DNA of 64,000 bases from Guyanagaster necrorhizus (Eukaryota > Basidiomycota > Agaricomycetes > Agaricales > Physalacriaceae). A program made the position numbers and the translations under genes. Shown here one piece after another: positions 35,201-46,961 of the stretch (the stretch's first letter is position 1; each line of letters begins with the position of its first letter). The notes under the pieces were generated by a model. That model saw only the letters and a program-made list of their open reading frames with translations, made no database searches and was not told where the DNA came from. Location: the NCBI RefSeq assembly GCF_019112545.1, contig NW_025064898.1:525993-589992 (forward strand). The letters are read 5' to 3'.

Positions 35201-36503
35201 GTAGGTTATTCCTTTCAGACAGCTGTACCCGGCTCACTCGTCATTTTATCCGTTTTAGATGGTGATCTCGGATCTAGTAAATCCCACTGGTTTCACTTTA
35301 TGCACGCGGTTGCTCATTGCATTTGTTAGATGAGATTTTACTCAGTTCTGACAAGACGGTTGCCATTATTGATGGTAGCGGTGTACTTGCCGATCCGGCT
35401 GGCCTTAACCGTGAAGAGCTGATCCGTCTTGCGAAACTTCGCGTACCTGTCACCAACTTTGACAAGTCCAAGCTGAGCAAGGACGGCTATCTGGTCAAGG
35501 TCGAGGAAAATGATATCAAACTACCATGTAAGACTATGTTCGTGCCATATTTCCCTTCAGTCTAACGCCATGATCAATGGTCGTAGCTGGAGAGGTAGTG
35601 CTGGATGGCACTGACTTCCGTAATGGGGCCCATTTGCGATACAAGGCAGATTTATTTGTTCCCTGTGGCGGTCGGTGCGTATGGGATTTCGTTGACCTAT
35701 GTATATGCTGCTGATGTTACTTCCTAACAGTCCGGAAGCTGTCAACATTTCAAATGTCGCGGCCCTCGTCGACTGCGAGGGAAAAGCACACTTCAAGTAT
35801 ATTGTTGAGGGTGCCAATTTGTTTTTGTCACAGCAAGCGCGCCTCCATCTTGAGAAGCGAAAGGTTTTGTTGTTCAAGGACTCAAGCACGAACAAGGGTG
35901 CGCTCATCCATCCCATCTTTTTCGATGCAAGTTTAGTGACATTCCTTGTAGGTGGTGTCACCAGTTCATCCCTGGAGGTCCTGGCGGGTCTAGCCCTTTC
36001 GACGCAGGAATACTTGGACCTCATGATATTCAGCAACGGGAAACCCTCGGAATTCTATCAGAGCTACGTTCGAGATATCCAGCAAAAGATTACCGAGAAT
36101 GCCGCCTCTGAGTTCCAATGTATCTGGCGGGAACATTCTCGGCTCCAGGGTGCTAAACCTCGCACCATTATCTCTGACGAGCTATCTTCCACTCTCAACA
36201 ACCTTCAAGCAGAGTTAGAGAGTTCAGATCTGTACGATGACTTGCCGAGCCGTAGAGGAGTAATGCGACGAGCGATTCCCAAGACACTCGTAGACAAGGT
36301 CGGGTTGGACACGTTGTTGAACAGACTACCTGAACCCTACCAGCGTGCCCTCTTTTCAAGTTGGGTCGCGTCGCATTTCGTGAGTTTGTTGATGACAGCC
36401 TATTTCTATGGGCTGAATCCCCGCCACGCAGATTTACAAGTATGGCGTGAATGGATCAAGTGTAGACTTCTTCCACTTTGCTCGGGACTTGGCAAGTCCT
36501 TGA
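32229..36503 (+). CDS. GDH2: NAD-specific glutamate dehydrogenase
   Basis: About 20 exons and roughly 1,050 residues, the size of fungal NAD-GDH (the large 115-kDa class), which deaminates glutamate to 2-oxoglutarate and ammonium in nitrogen catabolism. The N-terminal half includes FIPPELVANEVNWFYSNLG and VRIVIGYKMGGT-like segments. The catalytic core has FRDVARGGIRIV, the substrate-binding PEGGAKGTI lysine loop, GPDEGTADMMDWAA and TYGMTSLSIRQYV. The nucleotide-binding DGDLGSNE is assembled from an 18-nt microexon (35259..35276), followed by KTVAIIDGSG, ADLFVPCGGRPEAVN and YIVEGANLFL. The C-terminus is LPEPYQRALFSSWVASHF, YKYGVNGSSVDFF and DLASP. The gene is full length with no breaks, and the short introns keep phase throughout. 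The upstream TATA box supports the start at 32229. Confidence 0.95.
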
Positions 36504-37720
36504 TTTGCTATTACTTTGAATGGTTACTTTTGCTAGAGACTTTCGTGTACAAGAAGAAAGATGTAATACAGATTCGTCGGGCTTTCCCGTTTCTCATTTT
36601 CTGGGTTCGCGACATTGCAGCCAATGCTTTGTATTCCACTAAGCATCAGACATTGATGGCAAAGTCCCTTTGAATATAACCCATGTTTACGACTATTCGT
36701 TTCTGTTGATCTCTTGCTCAATTGGCTGACGCTCGTGGAACACTGATGATGAGACAACGAGTGGACTTGTCCCTCTATCCAACCTACGGCGAAACTGCGA
36801 ACGATCTCTTACACTGGAGGAGTTTCCTTCTGCTTGCTAGTGTTCGTTATCTCCGTTACTCATTTCAGCTTTCTAGTGGATCCTGAACCGAAGCGATCTT
36901 CCTGGCAGCTTTCCCGGGCACATAAACGCGTATTCATCAGGGTACGTAGGTTCGTCTGTCCTCGAACGGGGTTCTTAGTGTTTCTGCTTGTCCTTATAGT
37001 CACCGATCTACGCAACCACATGAGGAAGTGTATGTCGAATTCAGATATTTCTTTTGTTCATCGGACCATCAACGGCATCCCGCCATGATTAATAACAAGA
37101 CTGTCGAAGCTGCCTAGTGCCGGCCTGTTCATGATACCGTCGAGAATGCAACTGTATTCATCACGGAATTAGGAAAGTTCGAAGTTAAGTGAGCTATACT
37201 ATACCCAACCTGAGCATGCCAATGATGTTGACAATGAAATACAAGCAGAGGAAACATGGCGCTATCTTTCAGGCAAGCTTACGCGACAAAAGCGATTGGA
37301 TGAGATTAGCCTGAGTCCCGAACATCCCTCCTTTTTTTTCAAGTTGTCCGCCTTCTAATGTCAACTTGTGTGTGCCTATCATGACTTCACCTGATTCTAG
37401 ACTTTCTCGTCATCCGGTGACTTACTGGATGTTACAAGGATGGGATGCCGTATAGCGCAATGTACCGCTACGCGATTTGCGCCGTCTGTCCTTCGAATGC
37501 CGTTCCACCGGATAGGCGATCTATAACATGCGGAGTTCCTCCTTGAGTAGCCTAAAATTCGTCTGGTCAAGAGATATTAATACATACTAGTCTGGCGTGT
37601 TTCAACTGTTACCCAAGTAGCGCATATTCAAGTTCAAAAAATTAGCGGTGCCGAAGTGGGAATTACTTCCACGTGATGATTGATACACATCCGTCGCAGA
37701 CCGGTCCGTGAAACTCAGCC
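36504..37720. other. Intergenic region, no gene recognised
   Basis: About 1.2 kb between GDH2 and the dioxygenase gene. Open frames are short and have no motif on either strand. The right part should carry the dioxygenase promoter. Confidence 0.4.
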
Positions 37721-39355
37721 ATGGACAACCACGAGCACTTCGAATCCGTCCCGGGCTTCCTTCTGTCCAGTCAGTGCACCGAAAGTTCATTCGAAAAGAT
37801 ACCTATCATGTCAGAGTTTTCGCGATTTCCACCTGTTCGACGACTGACGAAATGTAGTGATATCACTGCTGCGAGCAGTACCGATCCGGTGGCACGACGC
37901 GTTTTGGCTAATGAGATTAGGGATGCATGTATCAATGGTAAGACGATGCGAGCTTCTGATTTTGAATCTTTTATTGATATAATGCTAGTCGGCTTTTTCT
38001 ACAGTTAGTGACTATTTCTATGCCTATATAACGACGTTATGAGCTAATGGCCTCAGTAAAAAATCATGGAATTGCTGAGGATACCATTACAGCTGCCATA
38101 GATGCAGGAAAGAAGTTTTTTGCGTTGCCAACGTCTTCCAAGATGGATGTGTGTGATGCCGAGACCTGGCGCAGCTCTCAGCGCTCATCCTTTTTCCAAG
38201 CTCGATATTCATCGATCATCTAACTATAAAGGTTACACCGCTCTCTTGGGAGAAAATACCGATCCCAAAGGACATGGTGATCTGCATGAAGGTAGACGGA
38301 AGTACTATCTTCTTACGTAGAAAAAATTCTCAAGTTGATCTTCATCGGTAGGGTTTGACTTGGGATGGGAAGAACAGGACTTAGAGGAGATGAAGAATGA
38401 GAGCGCCATGTCAGGTGGCAACGTTTGGCCCGAAGCGGTTCCAGGTTTCAAGGAACCCATACTGAATTACTAGTAAATCCTCGATAATCGGTTTTATCTG
38501 GTTGTGGTTTACTGATGCATCCTAGCCACGAAGCCGTTCGATTAGGTCAGAATCTGTTTCCTCTTTTTGCGCTAGCATTGGACCTACCAGAGAACTTTTT
38601 CGATGATAAGGTAGTTTATTTTATATTCGAAGTCGCTTTGATCAAGCTGCATATGCCCTGGCAGACGATGAAACCAGCTGCGATAATGCGACTGTTGCAC
38701 TACCCTTCTCAAAATCCATCAAGGATAGATGAACAGGAGGAAGTGCTTGGCATAGGAGCACACACTGAGTACGGTTTCCTACCGTTTAAATTTTCCTTGG
38801 AAGTTAACGGCTTAATTTTATAGTTATGAAGTTAGTATGCAATCTGCCATTGTCCGCCCAAAAATTAAACAAAAAAAAATGACATTCTCAGTGCTTCACG
38901 ATTCTCTGGCAAGACAAGGTTCCCGCACTGCAAGTGAAGAATGCGACTGGTAAATGGATAGACGCAGTTCCTATCCCCGGAACATTGGTGTTAAATCTAG
39001 GGGACCAGTTTGCGCGTTGGACGAGTACGTACTCACGCTGCGACCCTTCTAATCGATCTGATCGTGTTGGCCATGTGTCCAGACGATGTATTCAAATCCA
39101 CTCTTCATCGTGCAATCAACAGATCTGGACAAGAACGATATTCTATGCCACTATTTTTTGGTACCGATTATGATGTACTACTCGAGGTGCGGCCCATTCT
39201 GTTTAGGATTTGAAGACATTAAACTGGTGGCGTAGCCTATTCCCAGCTGTGTGTCTCCGGAACATCCGTCCAAGTACGAGGTTGTCACCGCGGGGGAATA
39301 TGTGAAATCTCGGTTAGACGCTACATATGCTCATTCGGCGGTGAAGATGATGTAG
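37721..39355 (+). CDS. Isopenicillin-N-synthase-like 2-oxoglutarate/Fe(II) dioxygenase
   Basis: Ten exons. The N-terminal DIOX_N-type domain reads IPIMSEFSRFPPVRRL and VGFFYIKNHGIAEDT; the double-stranded beta-helix domain follows. The iron triad is HTD (formed only when a 7-nt exon at 38824..38830 is included) and the His of STLHRAI, and the cosubstrate Arg is in RYSMPLFFG. Other family marks are KGYTALLGENTDP, MRLLHYPSQ, CFTILWQDKVPALQV and PGTLVLNLGDQFARWT. Without the microexon the frame is lost and the metal motif would read HTE. The family includes IPNS, gibberellin oxidases and ACC oxidase relatives; fungal members are oxidoreductases often linked to secondary metabolism, but no biosynthetic cluster surrounds this gene, so the substrate is unknown. 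The start at 37721 retains the IPIM beta-strand expected at the domain's beginning. Length is about 360 residues. Confidence 0.9.
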
Positions 39356-40560
39356 GTCCACCTTGGGGTTTGACGACATGTGTCTGCCTCGACACAGCCA
39401 CGGCCATATGGATCTAGAAATCTCGAATCCGCTGCCTGCAGTACAAAATAGGACTAGCCAAGGCTATGACAATCGACGATACATCTGGAGTCGACTCGAA
39501 CCGTAATTAAATATGATTATCGAACAGCGAGCGTGACGCCATCGCCCGATTCCAAGCGGGATCCCGTCATCAATGTGACTCTATAAAAATTCCTCGTGGG
39601 CGACCCTTCACATTTGGCCTACCGATGAACCGGATGAAAGTGAGACGAGCGTCGGCGTGTCAGTGTTCGACGCCACGGAGCAACCTTGAGCAACGGCCAG
39701 AGAAAGGTGAAGGACTCTTTACGAACATAATCGCACTATGGATGGCGGTGGACGCTGCCCGCGGAATTCACATTGTTTGCGAAGTATCAGCATCGTCGGA
39801 CGTGGACTGGAGTGATGTGCGATCCGCGCGCGGTGTACAGAAACCACGGAAGGACACTGGAAACACGCCTCGCTGCAGAGTAGTGCATTTCATCACAACG
39901 TCGGATATAGCGGGAATACTCGTTGGCGTTCGAAACTCCGAGGTTCTTGTTACTTACCAGCAACCCCACGTTCAGCCTCATGGTGCAGTAAGAAAGCATG
40001 ATGGTATCCGAAGAGTCATGAATGCTAAAGTTATAGAATTTATCGACACTGCTCAGAAGGGGGGCAGAATCTGTAAGATATAGCTGAGTCTTCCACAAGC
40101 TTCACGGTTCTTCAATCTAACCACTCTAACTTCCTGATTGGGAAATTCATAAGACCAAGGATGATTTTCAAAAATTGTTCCCCAGAGCACGTCATCACGA
40201 GCAGCCTTCTTGCGAGTTTGAGCTTCCTTACGGCTTCTTTTACTATTTCATAACGTCGTACATCCATGGAGGATCAAGAGGAAGACACGGACATGCGCGG
40301 ACGTAATTCTATTCGCACGCAGAAAGGTACGATGCAGTAAGCAGGACTGAAAGCTCACGACATCGTCCTGAAAGGACGGCTGGCAATTCTTCCTATAAAG
40401 GCCCTCTTCCTTTGGCTTGGAGTGATCATCACCCCATTCGAATAAGTCGTCCCTGCAACCTCGTTGGTGACTTACCCGGTCTTGCCACTAACACCGACGA
40501 CATATATACACGCCCTTCGATCCGAATTATATCTGCGTTTCTACCCCTTGATTTCTAGAT
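39356..40560. other. Intergenic region, no gene recognised; SDR promoter
   Basis: About 1.2 kb. A 152-codon plus-strand frame (39625-40083) and an overlapping 103-codon minus-strand frame have no family resemblance. A TATA-like CATATATACA lies at 40501-40510, about 50 bp before the next ATG. Confidence 0.4.
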
Positions 40561-41822
40561 ATGATGCACGCCTCTATCCCTCATTGCTGCTCCGAGTCTC
40601 GCAACGCGTCCTCGAGATATAACAGGTACATGCCTTGCAACCTATTCCAAGTCGATGGCATGGTCGTCGTCATTACCGGTGCTGGTACTGGTACGTCTCT
40701 CTCAAAGTTTCATTCGACACGTCCTAACATTTTCTTTCAGGCATCGGACTAATGATGGCAGCTACCCTCGAAAACAACGGAGCCATCGTTTACATTACCG
40801 GACGGAGAAAAGATGTCCTCGAAGAAGCCGCAAAAGAACACAACGTATGTCGGTGTGCTTATCTCCCGACATCTCACTAATCTTTCTCTTAGCGATTCGG
40901 CAATTTGATTCCCCTTCCCGGAGATGTGACTGACCGCGAGAGTCTCCTCGCGATGGTTGAAGTCGTGAAGGCACGACACGGCTACATCGATCTGCTCGTT
41001 AACAATGCAGGAATCGCCAAGAACCTGTACTCCCATCCTCTCCCCTCACCATCTGGATCTCCGACCCAGAGCCCGCTTTCACCTCCCGGCTCTCCCGTTT
41101 CACCTCCGAGCCCTCCCTCTATCAAGTCTTTCCAGTCTGCTCTGTGGAATACGGGCTCGCCTGAAGATTTTGCATCTGTCTTTGCGACCAACACGACAGC
41201 GGTGTATTACACAACCGTCGCGTTTCTTGACCTTCTCCATCAAGGCAACCTCCGTCAGCAAGCGGCGAGCTTTGACCCGTTCAGTCATTGTCAGCCTCCG
41301 TACCACTCCTCCCAAGTAATCTCAATATCGTCGTCTGGCTCCTTCCGGATAGACCCAAAAATCCTCTCAATGTCGTACACGCTGTCAAAATCGGCGTGCA
41401 CACACCTTGGAAAAGTGATGGCAAATCTATTGGCCCCCTGGGGAATTCGTAGCAATGTTCTAGCTCCTGGTGTTTTCCCTAGTGGTTAGTGTCCTTTTTT
41501 TTTTCGTCAGTCCCGGAGTTGGGCTAACTGCTTGTAATATAGAAATGACAACGTCACCTGTTACGGATATGGGCTACAGACTGGATCCTAGTGTGCTGTG
41601 CAATGATGTGCCACTAAAACGTGCTGGATCAGAAGAGGTGAGTCGGGCCGGTCCGAATTACTAGGGGCGGGTTAATAACATGTTTGCCTCCTTCTCTAGG
41701 ATATGGCTGGTGCTATATTATTCCTGGGTAGTCGTGCGGGCGCCTATATGAACGGAAGTGTGTTCCTGGCAGATGGGGGCCGTGCGAATGCTTACCGGGG
41801 CGGCAATGCGGCTTGTTTCTAA
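40561..41822 (+). CDS. Short-chain dehydrogenase/reductase with a Pro/Ser-rich insertion
   Basis: Five exons. The Rossmann motif TGAGTGIG spans an intron; then come YITGRRKDVLEEAAKEH, PGDVTD, NNAGIA, the active-site Ser zone SISSSGS, YTLSK (Y-x3-K) and the C-terminal ADGG. It is a classical SDR of about 345 residues. The Arg-Arg after the second strand (TGRRKD) suggests NADP(H). Between NNAGIA and the next core element (SPEDFASVFATNTTAVYYTT) lies a 40-residue insert made of repeated SP and PPSP units, absent from ordinary SDRs of this group. The start at 40561 is supported by the TATA-like element 50 bp upstream and by the family's N-terminal pattern (RY...LFxVxG). The substrate is unknown. 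Confidence 0.88.
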
Positions 41823-43069
41823 AAAAAAAAAACAAAAAAAGTCATAAAGGAACCTGCAGGCAGTTTTTGCGCTTCTCCCATATCTCACTCACGCTATTTT
41901 ATTCGCATGCACTCACACACTCATGGAATCTGTCGCATATCATTACTTCACATATATATTCAGGCATAATCCTGGGACTTATTCTCGGAAGTTTATAGTT
42001 TACACTAATGGTCATCTCTGCTCTTCGCTATCTATTGGATTGATACCCATGTATCACATGCAAAGACGACTTGTTGACGCGTTTGTGGCGAAGATAAACA
42101 GTGGGAGTTGAAAAAGATATTGATCCGCTTTTGCAATGTTTCCGATTCCGAGTCCGTCTGCTTATAGCATGCTACGGAAGGGCGAGACCCAGAGTTTGAC
42201 TGAGTTAACTCGCCGCTATAAAACGAGTTTCGACGTGTTACACGAAAGGACAGGATGATGACGCGTGATCTCCTCGTCAGATTCGATCCACAGGGAGGAC
42301 CACGGTGTGATCCGGGATACTCAGGGTTGTAATCTATAACTAGATTGCGACATATCTTTCCCTCGACGTAATGAAACGGATAGTTGAAAATGGAAACATG
42401 GGTAAGCCGTTCAGCATAGGCCGGTCGAGCGGGGTCTGACAATACCAATGTTAGGGATTATGATACCCACTGGTACTGGCACCGTATCACGATGAACTGT
42501 ATGCGAAAACGTCCTCGACGGTACAGTATCACTCTTGACAGCCGACTGCAAGGGATGATTCGGGATTACCTTTAATGGTAAAGCCGACGGATTTCGCTGC
42601 GCTCAGGATGCTTGGACAAAATGTTACCTGTTATCCACCCATTTTTATCGGTTTTTGATTGACCCGACATTGACGGTACGGTACTGTTGAGAGGAGGAAT
42701 GACCTAGGGTAGGTATAGATATGGGGGGGTATTATACTTTATCCAGGTCACTGGTTTCCTCTTGATAGAAGAGCCCTTCATATGGTTCGTGAGACAAATG
42801 GGAGCTGAGTTTGAACAGAAGGAAGACAGTTAGTTCAACTAAGAAAACAAGGTGGGCTTGGGAGAAGTAGAGATTGACACACTGAGAGTCCAGAATTACA
42901 TGCACACAGAAGGCTGCAGAAATAAAACTCGCAAACATATCTCCTAAGTCAACGCTTCTTCACCCCAGTCAAGTTCCAACCTGCTGACTGGAACTGGCAC
43001 TGCCATTATCTCTATGCCTCCGCAAACGGGTTCACCGAAAGAATCTGCTGGTCCCCCTCGCAACCCAAA
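41823..43069. other. Intergenic region, no gene recognised
   Basis: About 1.2 kb after the second SDR. A 138-codon minus-strand frame (42032-42448) has no motif. A run of A at 41820-41840 follows the SDR stop. Confidence 0.4.
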
Positions 43070-44036
43070 GCACCGCCCGTTCCATAAACACATGAAGCGT
43101 CGGATACCTCTCCGCAAACTTGAAAAGCTTGTCCGTATCAGAAGTCGAACAAGTAGTACAGCGTGTCGTTGCCGAACCGAATAATGGTTTAAAACGACCC
43201 GACAAGATATGGGCAAAGGCATCTGCATCTTACTTGGAGGCGTCGTGAATTTTTCCCATTCCCCCCCCATACAGCTAGTTCCCGGACTCAAGCCAGCATG
43301 TAGTAGTAGTCTTTCATCAGGGTCCTCGCGCACGAAGAGAAAATTGGACTCGTGTAAGAAAAACGAAGAGAAGCTTATGTTTGCCGCGCCCGAAACAAGT
43401 AAACCCCAGATAACCGGTGTCTTTGAGATAGGTCTTCCTCGGACGTTGGCGATATCGCTCCATGGATGTAAGCGCAGCGTCTCTATATGAACCTGCACGG
43501 AACCTCTTGTTTGGCGAGTGGACAGAGACGAGATGTTATAGCCTCCGAAGTTAGATTTGAGACGTCGTATTTAGTGCCACTGGAGAAAGGTATGGCGTCT
43601 TGGGGAGAATGGGTGGTCGTAGGATTGCTGGGATCTTCGACTGCGGGGGGGTATTGGCAGTGGTAAGGTCATCCAGGAAGGCGAGGACCTCCGGATGTTG
43701 TACGTTGAGTAGCTGGGTAACCGAACTTTAGGAGACCAGAGTGGCTGACATATACCGTACACCCTTCAGTCTTTTTGGTGAACCGACGAGTATTTCGGCG
43801 TGCTCGGGTTCGCAATAGACGTCGAGGCCGGAGAATTTGAGTTACGCCTGTTATGAACAAGGATGACTAGCCAAGCAAGGGATTTCGAAAGACAGACTGC
43901 GGCGGTGGTGCGCGGGCAGCGGAGTCTGATCGAGGGCTGCATGGCTTTCCCACGAATGGTCAACATCACCACCACCACCACCACGATCCTCAATTATTAC
44001 GCCAGTTAAATTCAGGACGTCCACTTTGATGTGCAT
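43070..44036 (-). CDS. Unrecognised spliced protein-coding region
   Basis: Coding-like segments appear one after another on the minus strand, in frames that change at plausible splice sites. Beginning at 44036: MHIKVDVLNLTGVIIEDRGG, with a Gly run encoded by a GGT repeat, then LNVQHPEVLAFLDDLTTANT after an acceptor near 43720, and lastly FAERYPTLHVFMERAVLWVA near 43070-43140. The composition of these segments is that of folded protein, but exact exon boundaries and the stop are not secure and I recognise no domain. It could equally be a decaying gene. Upstream in-frame sequence (HHPKLGPACPSHFFAPQTSS) suggests that the true start may lie further right, in the 270-bp gap shared with the divergent wall-protein gene. 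Confidence 0.35.
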
Positions 44037-44304
44037 GCATTCACTCGACGTTTGTGGTGCAAAGAAATGGCTGGGACAGGCAGGTCCAAGCTTTGGATGG
44101 TGGAGGCACTGAGTGAGTAAGTAAACGCCAAGGACGGGTCCTCGTCATTTCACTAAAGTTCATCCAGCACAGTTCATATTTGCGACGCCTCGTCTAAATT
44201 ACGTTGCTCGACCGAGCCGCAGCGATGAAGGGCGCCGTGCAGCTTCGTTTCCGCAGCAGCTCTCTTCAAATTTGAACCTCACGACGACCTCCAAGTGGCT
44301 AATA

Positions 44305-45015
44305 ATGTTCCCCCTACGTGTCCCTCTCCCCCTCTTTCTATCTCTCTTTACGCTCGCCTCGTGCGTCTCCCATTGTACGTCCCCTTGGCGTGCTTTTATT
44401 AGGTGTACGTGGCTTACCTCTCCCCGTGGGCCCAGCGTATTTCGTGGTCAAGGAACCCCAGGGGAACGGGCAGTGGTATAACGATGCTGTGAATATCCTT
44501 ACGTGGGAGAAGGGGGTCTGGGATGGGATCACAGAGTTTGATATCGAGATGACGAGGCTGAGCGAGGATGGGGTAACGTATATCGCGTATAACGGTGTGT
44601 GTATGTTCCTGCGCAAAGTTGTGAGGGCTCGCGCTCATGGATGGGATGTCTAGTCCAAGCCTATCCCTCATCTGCTTCGTCCCTGAATATCTACCTACAG
44701 GACGTGCCGACGGGGGACGACTATTATATCGTGCTCATGAACTCGACGCATGGGGTTAGGCATTGCTTGTCGGCAATGTTCTCTATCGTGAATGCTTCTA
44801 CGGATGTGACGTCGTCTTCGTCAGTGTCTGCTAGTTCGACGGATACGTCGATACCGACGGTGACCGTGAGCGGCTCGCCGGACCCGACGAAGGGATTTGT
44901 GACGACGTTTGCGAGTAGGGCTAGTTCGGTGGTGTGGGCGGTGGCGAGGGCACAGGTGTGTGGTGGTGTGGCGGTGGTGGTGGGCGTATTGGTGGGTGCG
45001 CTGTTGGTGCTGTGA
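44305..45015 (+). CDS. Kre9/Knh1-domain, Ser/Thr-rich GPI-anchored wall protein (PF10342 type)
   Basis: Three exons. The signal peptide is FPLRVPLPLFLSLFTLASC. A single small beta-sandwich domain follows: YFVVKEPQGNGQWYNDAVN, ILTWEKGVWDGI, FDIEMTRLSEDGVTY, SLNIYLQDVPTGDDYYIVLM and AMFSIVNAS. This is the pattern of the Ser-Thr-rich GPI-anchored membrane family (Kre9/Knh1 N-terminal-like). A Ser/Thr-rich stretch and a hydrophobic C-terminal tail (GVAVVVGVLVGALLVL) form a GPI signal. About 200 residues. Family members sit at the plasma membrane or wall; yeast Kre9 is needed for beta-1,6-glucan synthesis, but for the many short basidiomycete versions no activity is established. Intron phases close cleanly at SHS-YFV and YNV-QAY. 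The start at 44305 is the Met directly before the hydrophobic core. Confidence 0.82.
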
Positions 45016-45304
45016 TGATATATCGGTTTCCTTTTTACACCTGGAGTGTATACCATGGACTTTATATATTTTTATTTTAGGCATCTAGTATATCAACGTG
45101 AACCATCGACCAGACTTGGAGTAAAAAAAAGCTCGATTGGACTGGTAGTTGGGTGCCCCGTGTCGTGTTCTTCTTTCCAATTTGCTAAGCTTTGAATGCC
45201 TGAACAACAAGGTCCAAGAAAATTGAAGCCTATATATTTGTCCCCAAAGCAAAATGCGTAGATTGTTGGCTGGTATAATAATACAGGATATTAAATAAAT
45301 AGTT

Positions 45305-46961
45305 TTACAACTTGCCATCCACCCTATCCTCGATAATCTGAGCGACAGTGGGCCCATATACGGGTACCTCGTTTCCCTGGAATCCTTCCGGGTAATCTAC
45401 TTTTGGCTCTTCAGGGTATGTGTAGAATCTACGACAGATCAGCCAACCTCCCTATATAACGAGAACAATCCACGTACGTATCATTCCAGACCGCAAAATG
45501 GGTCATACCCAAAGCCCTCGTGGTCCAATGATAGTCATGTGCAAATCCCCCGGGATAAAAAATCTCAACAACAGCCGACAGCTTCGTCGGGGGCATGAAC
45601 AACAAATGTGTGAGCCCATTCCCATGCACGCCGACCAAAAACGTCGTCCTGGCGATGATAGCCAGCTGCTCGTCCTTGGTCATCTTTTCCGCCTGCAGCA
45701 CATTCAGCTCCCACTCTACCAAGTCGCCCTTCTTCCGCTGCATGAGCTCCTCGAGAGCCTCGACCATGACCTCATGGTCTCCTTCCACCAGCTTCCGCCG
45801 ATGCCCACCCTGGCGACTGATATACGTGATGACGATCTTATCCGGCATCGGTAGCTCGCGTATCCCCTTCCGACTGACGGGTGCCCCAGCAAACTTGAGC
45901 ACAGCAGCGCGTACAGGTTCCCACCACCCTCCGACGCGCATACCCATCAACAGACGCTGCCGGCGCATATAGTCCCACGCCTCGGCAGCGATGCGCTGCG
46001 TCTGGCTCCCGCAAATCTCCCCACGGTGCGCGGCGCTCCGGTCTGTGAGGAGGAGCAAGGGAAAGTGCCACGCACGGTCACCGCCCGCGCTCGCTGCTAT
46101 CCGGTCTTCCCAGTCGTCCCATGTCTCGACGGTCAGCGAGGGATAGGCTGCGCGGAGGAAGAACGCGTTGAAGCCTGGGTCGTCGCGCCATCCGTCGACG
46201 GTAGCGTGGGCGAATACGACGCGGTCGAGGGGGGGCGGGGTGGGGTGGGTGAGGACTTGGGATTCTCGGTCGGGGGATGTCGATGATGGGTCCGAGTGGG
46301 CCCCGTGCCAGAAGGCTTGGACGCCGAAGAAGAGCTCTGCGCAGAGGTGGTAGTAGTGCCGGAGGAACTGGCTGGGTTCATTTACTAAGAGCTGTAACAG
46401 GAGATGAGCATCTCCCAGAAACAAAAACAGACAACACACCGTGTTTCCTTTAACGGTCAGGACCCGCTCTCCCCATCTTCGCTTCGCCGACTCTGGAGTG
46501 ATGATATCCATATGATGCCTTGTCGGTTCCCTCAACGCGATATTTTCCCGTGTATTCTCTGCTGGCAACCCCGTGCTCGTCATCATCCGGATCTCCGGAA
46601 AGGACCTATTACTCGAAAGAATGAACAGCGTCCCGTCCGACATATACAGGTTCCTAAACAGCGTCCATCCTGGGGCGTGGTGCACGATAGACGTATGGGG
46701 GAGGGTATTCGAGCGAGGAAGGATCCGAGTCGGGTCGGATGGCGCGGGTATCGTTACGGTCACGGTCTCCGTCTCCACGTTTCGTCGGACCGCCGCTGGC
46801 TCAGGCGGAGGAGGCAACGGCTCCAAGTCTACCGGAGCCTCGTAGAACCAGGTGCTGCTAGGCGTCATCGAAGGCGTCGAGAGCAAGCTAAAGAGATGCA
46901 TCATCGACGCTCCCGCGAGCAGCAGCAGCGCATCCTTACGCACAAACCGTCGGAAGAGCAT
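45305..46961 (-). CDS. GT61-family glycosyltransferase, type II membrane protein
   Basis: Three exons. The N-terminus (MLFRRFVRKDALLLLAGASM) gives a short cytoplasmic tail and a signal anchor; a Pro/Thr stem and the catalytic region follow. Family marks include TLLVNEPSQFLRHYYHL, ELFFGVQAFWHG and, near the C-terminus, VGVHGNGLTHLLFMPP, EIFYPGGFAHDY and ALGMTHFAVWND. The conserved GVHGNGLTH motif is that of the DUF563/GT61 fold, which transfers xylose or related sugars to glycans in the Golgi. The final exon supplies FYTYPEEPKVDYPEGF and ends VAQIIEDRVDGKL. The middle intron (46392..46439, 48 nt) is in frame and stop-free. An upstream ATG at 47024 is rejected because a TATA-like element (TTATTATAAAA on the minus strand, about 47023-47033) overlaps it, placing transcription start after it. 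Acceptor sugar unknown. Confidence 0.88.

Noticed and set aside
38750..38822. Iron motif reading HTE in the dioxygenase, suggesting loss of the catalytic Asp
   Set aside because: Resolved by the 7-nt microexon, which restores HTD and the correct downstream frame.
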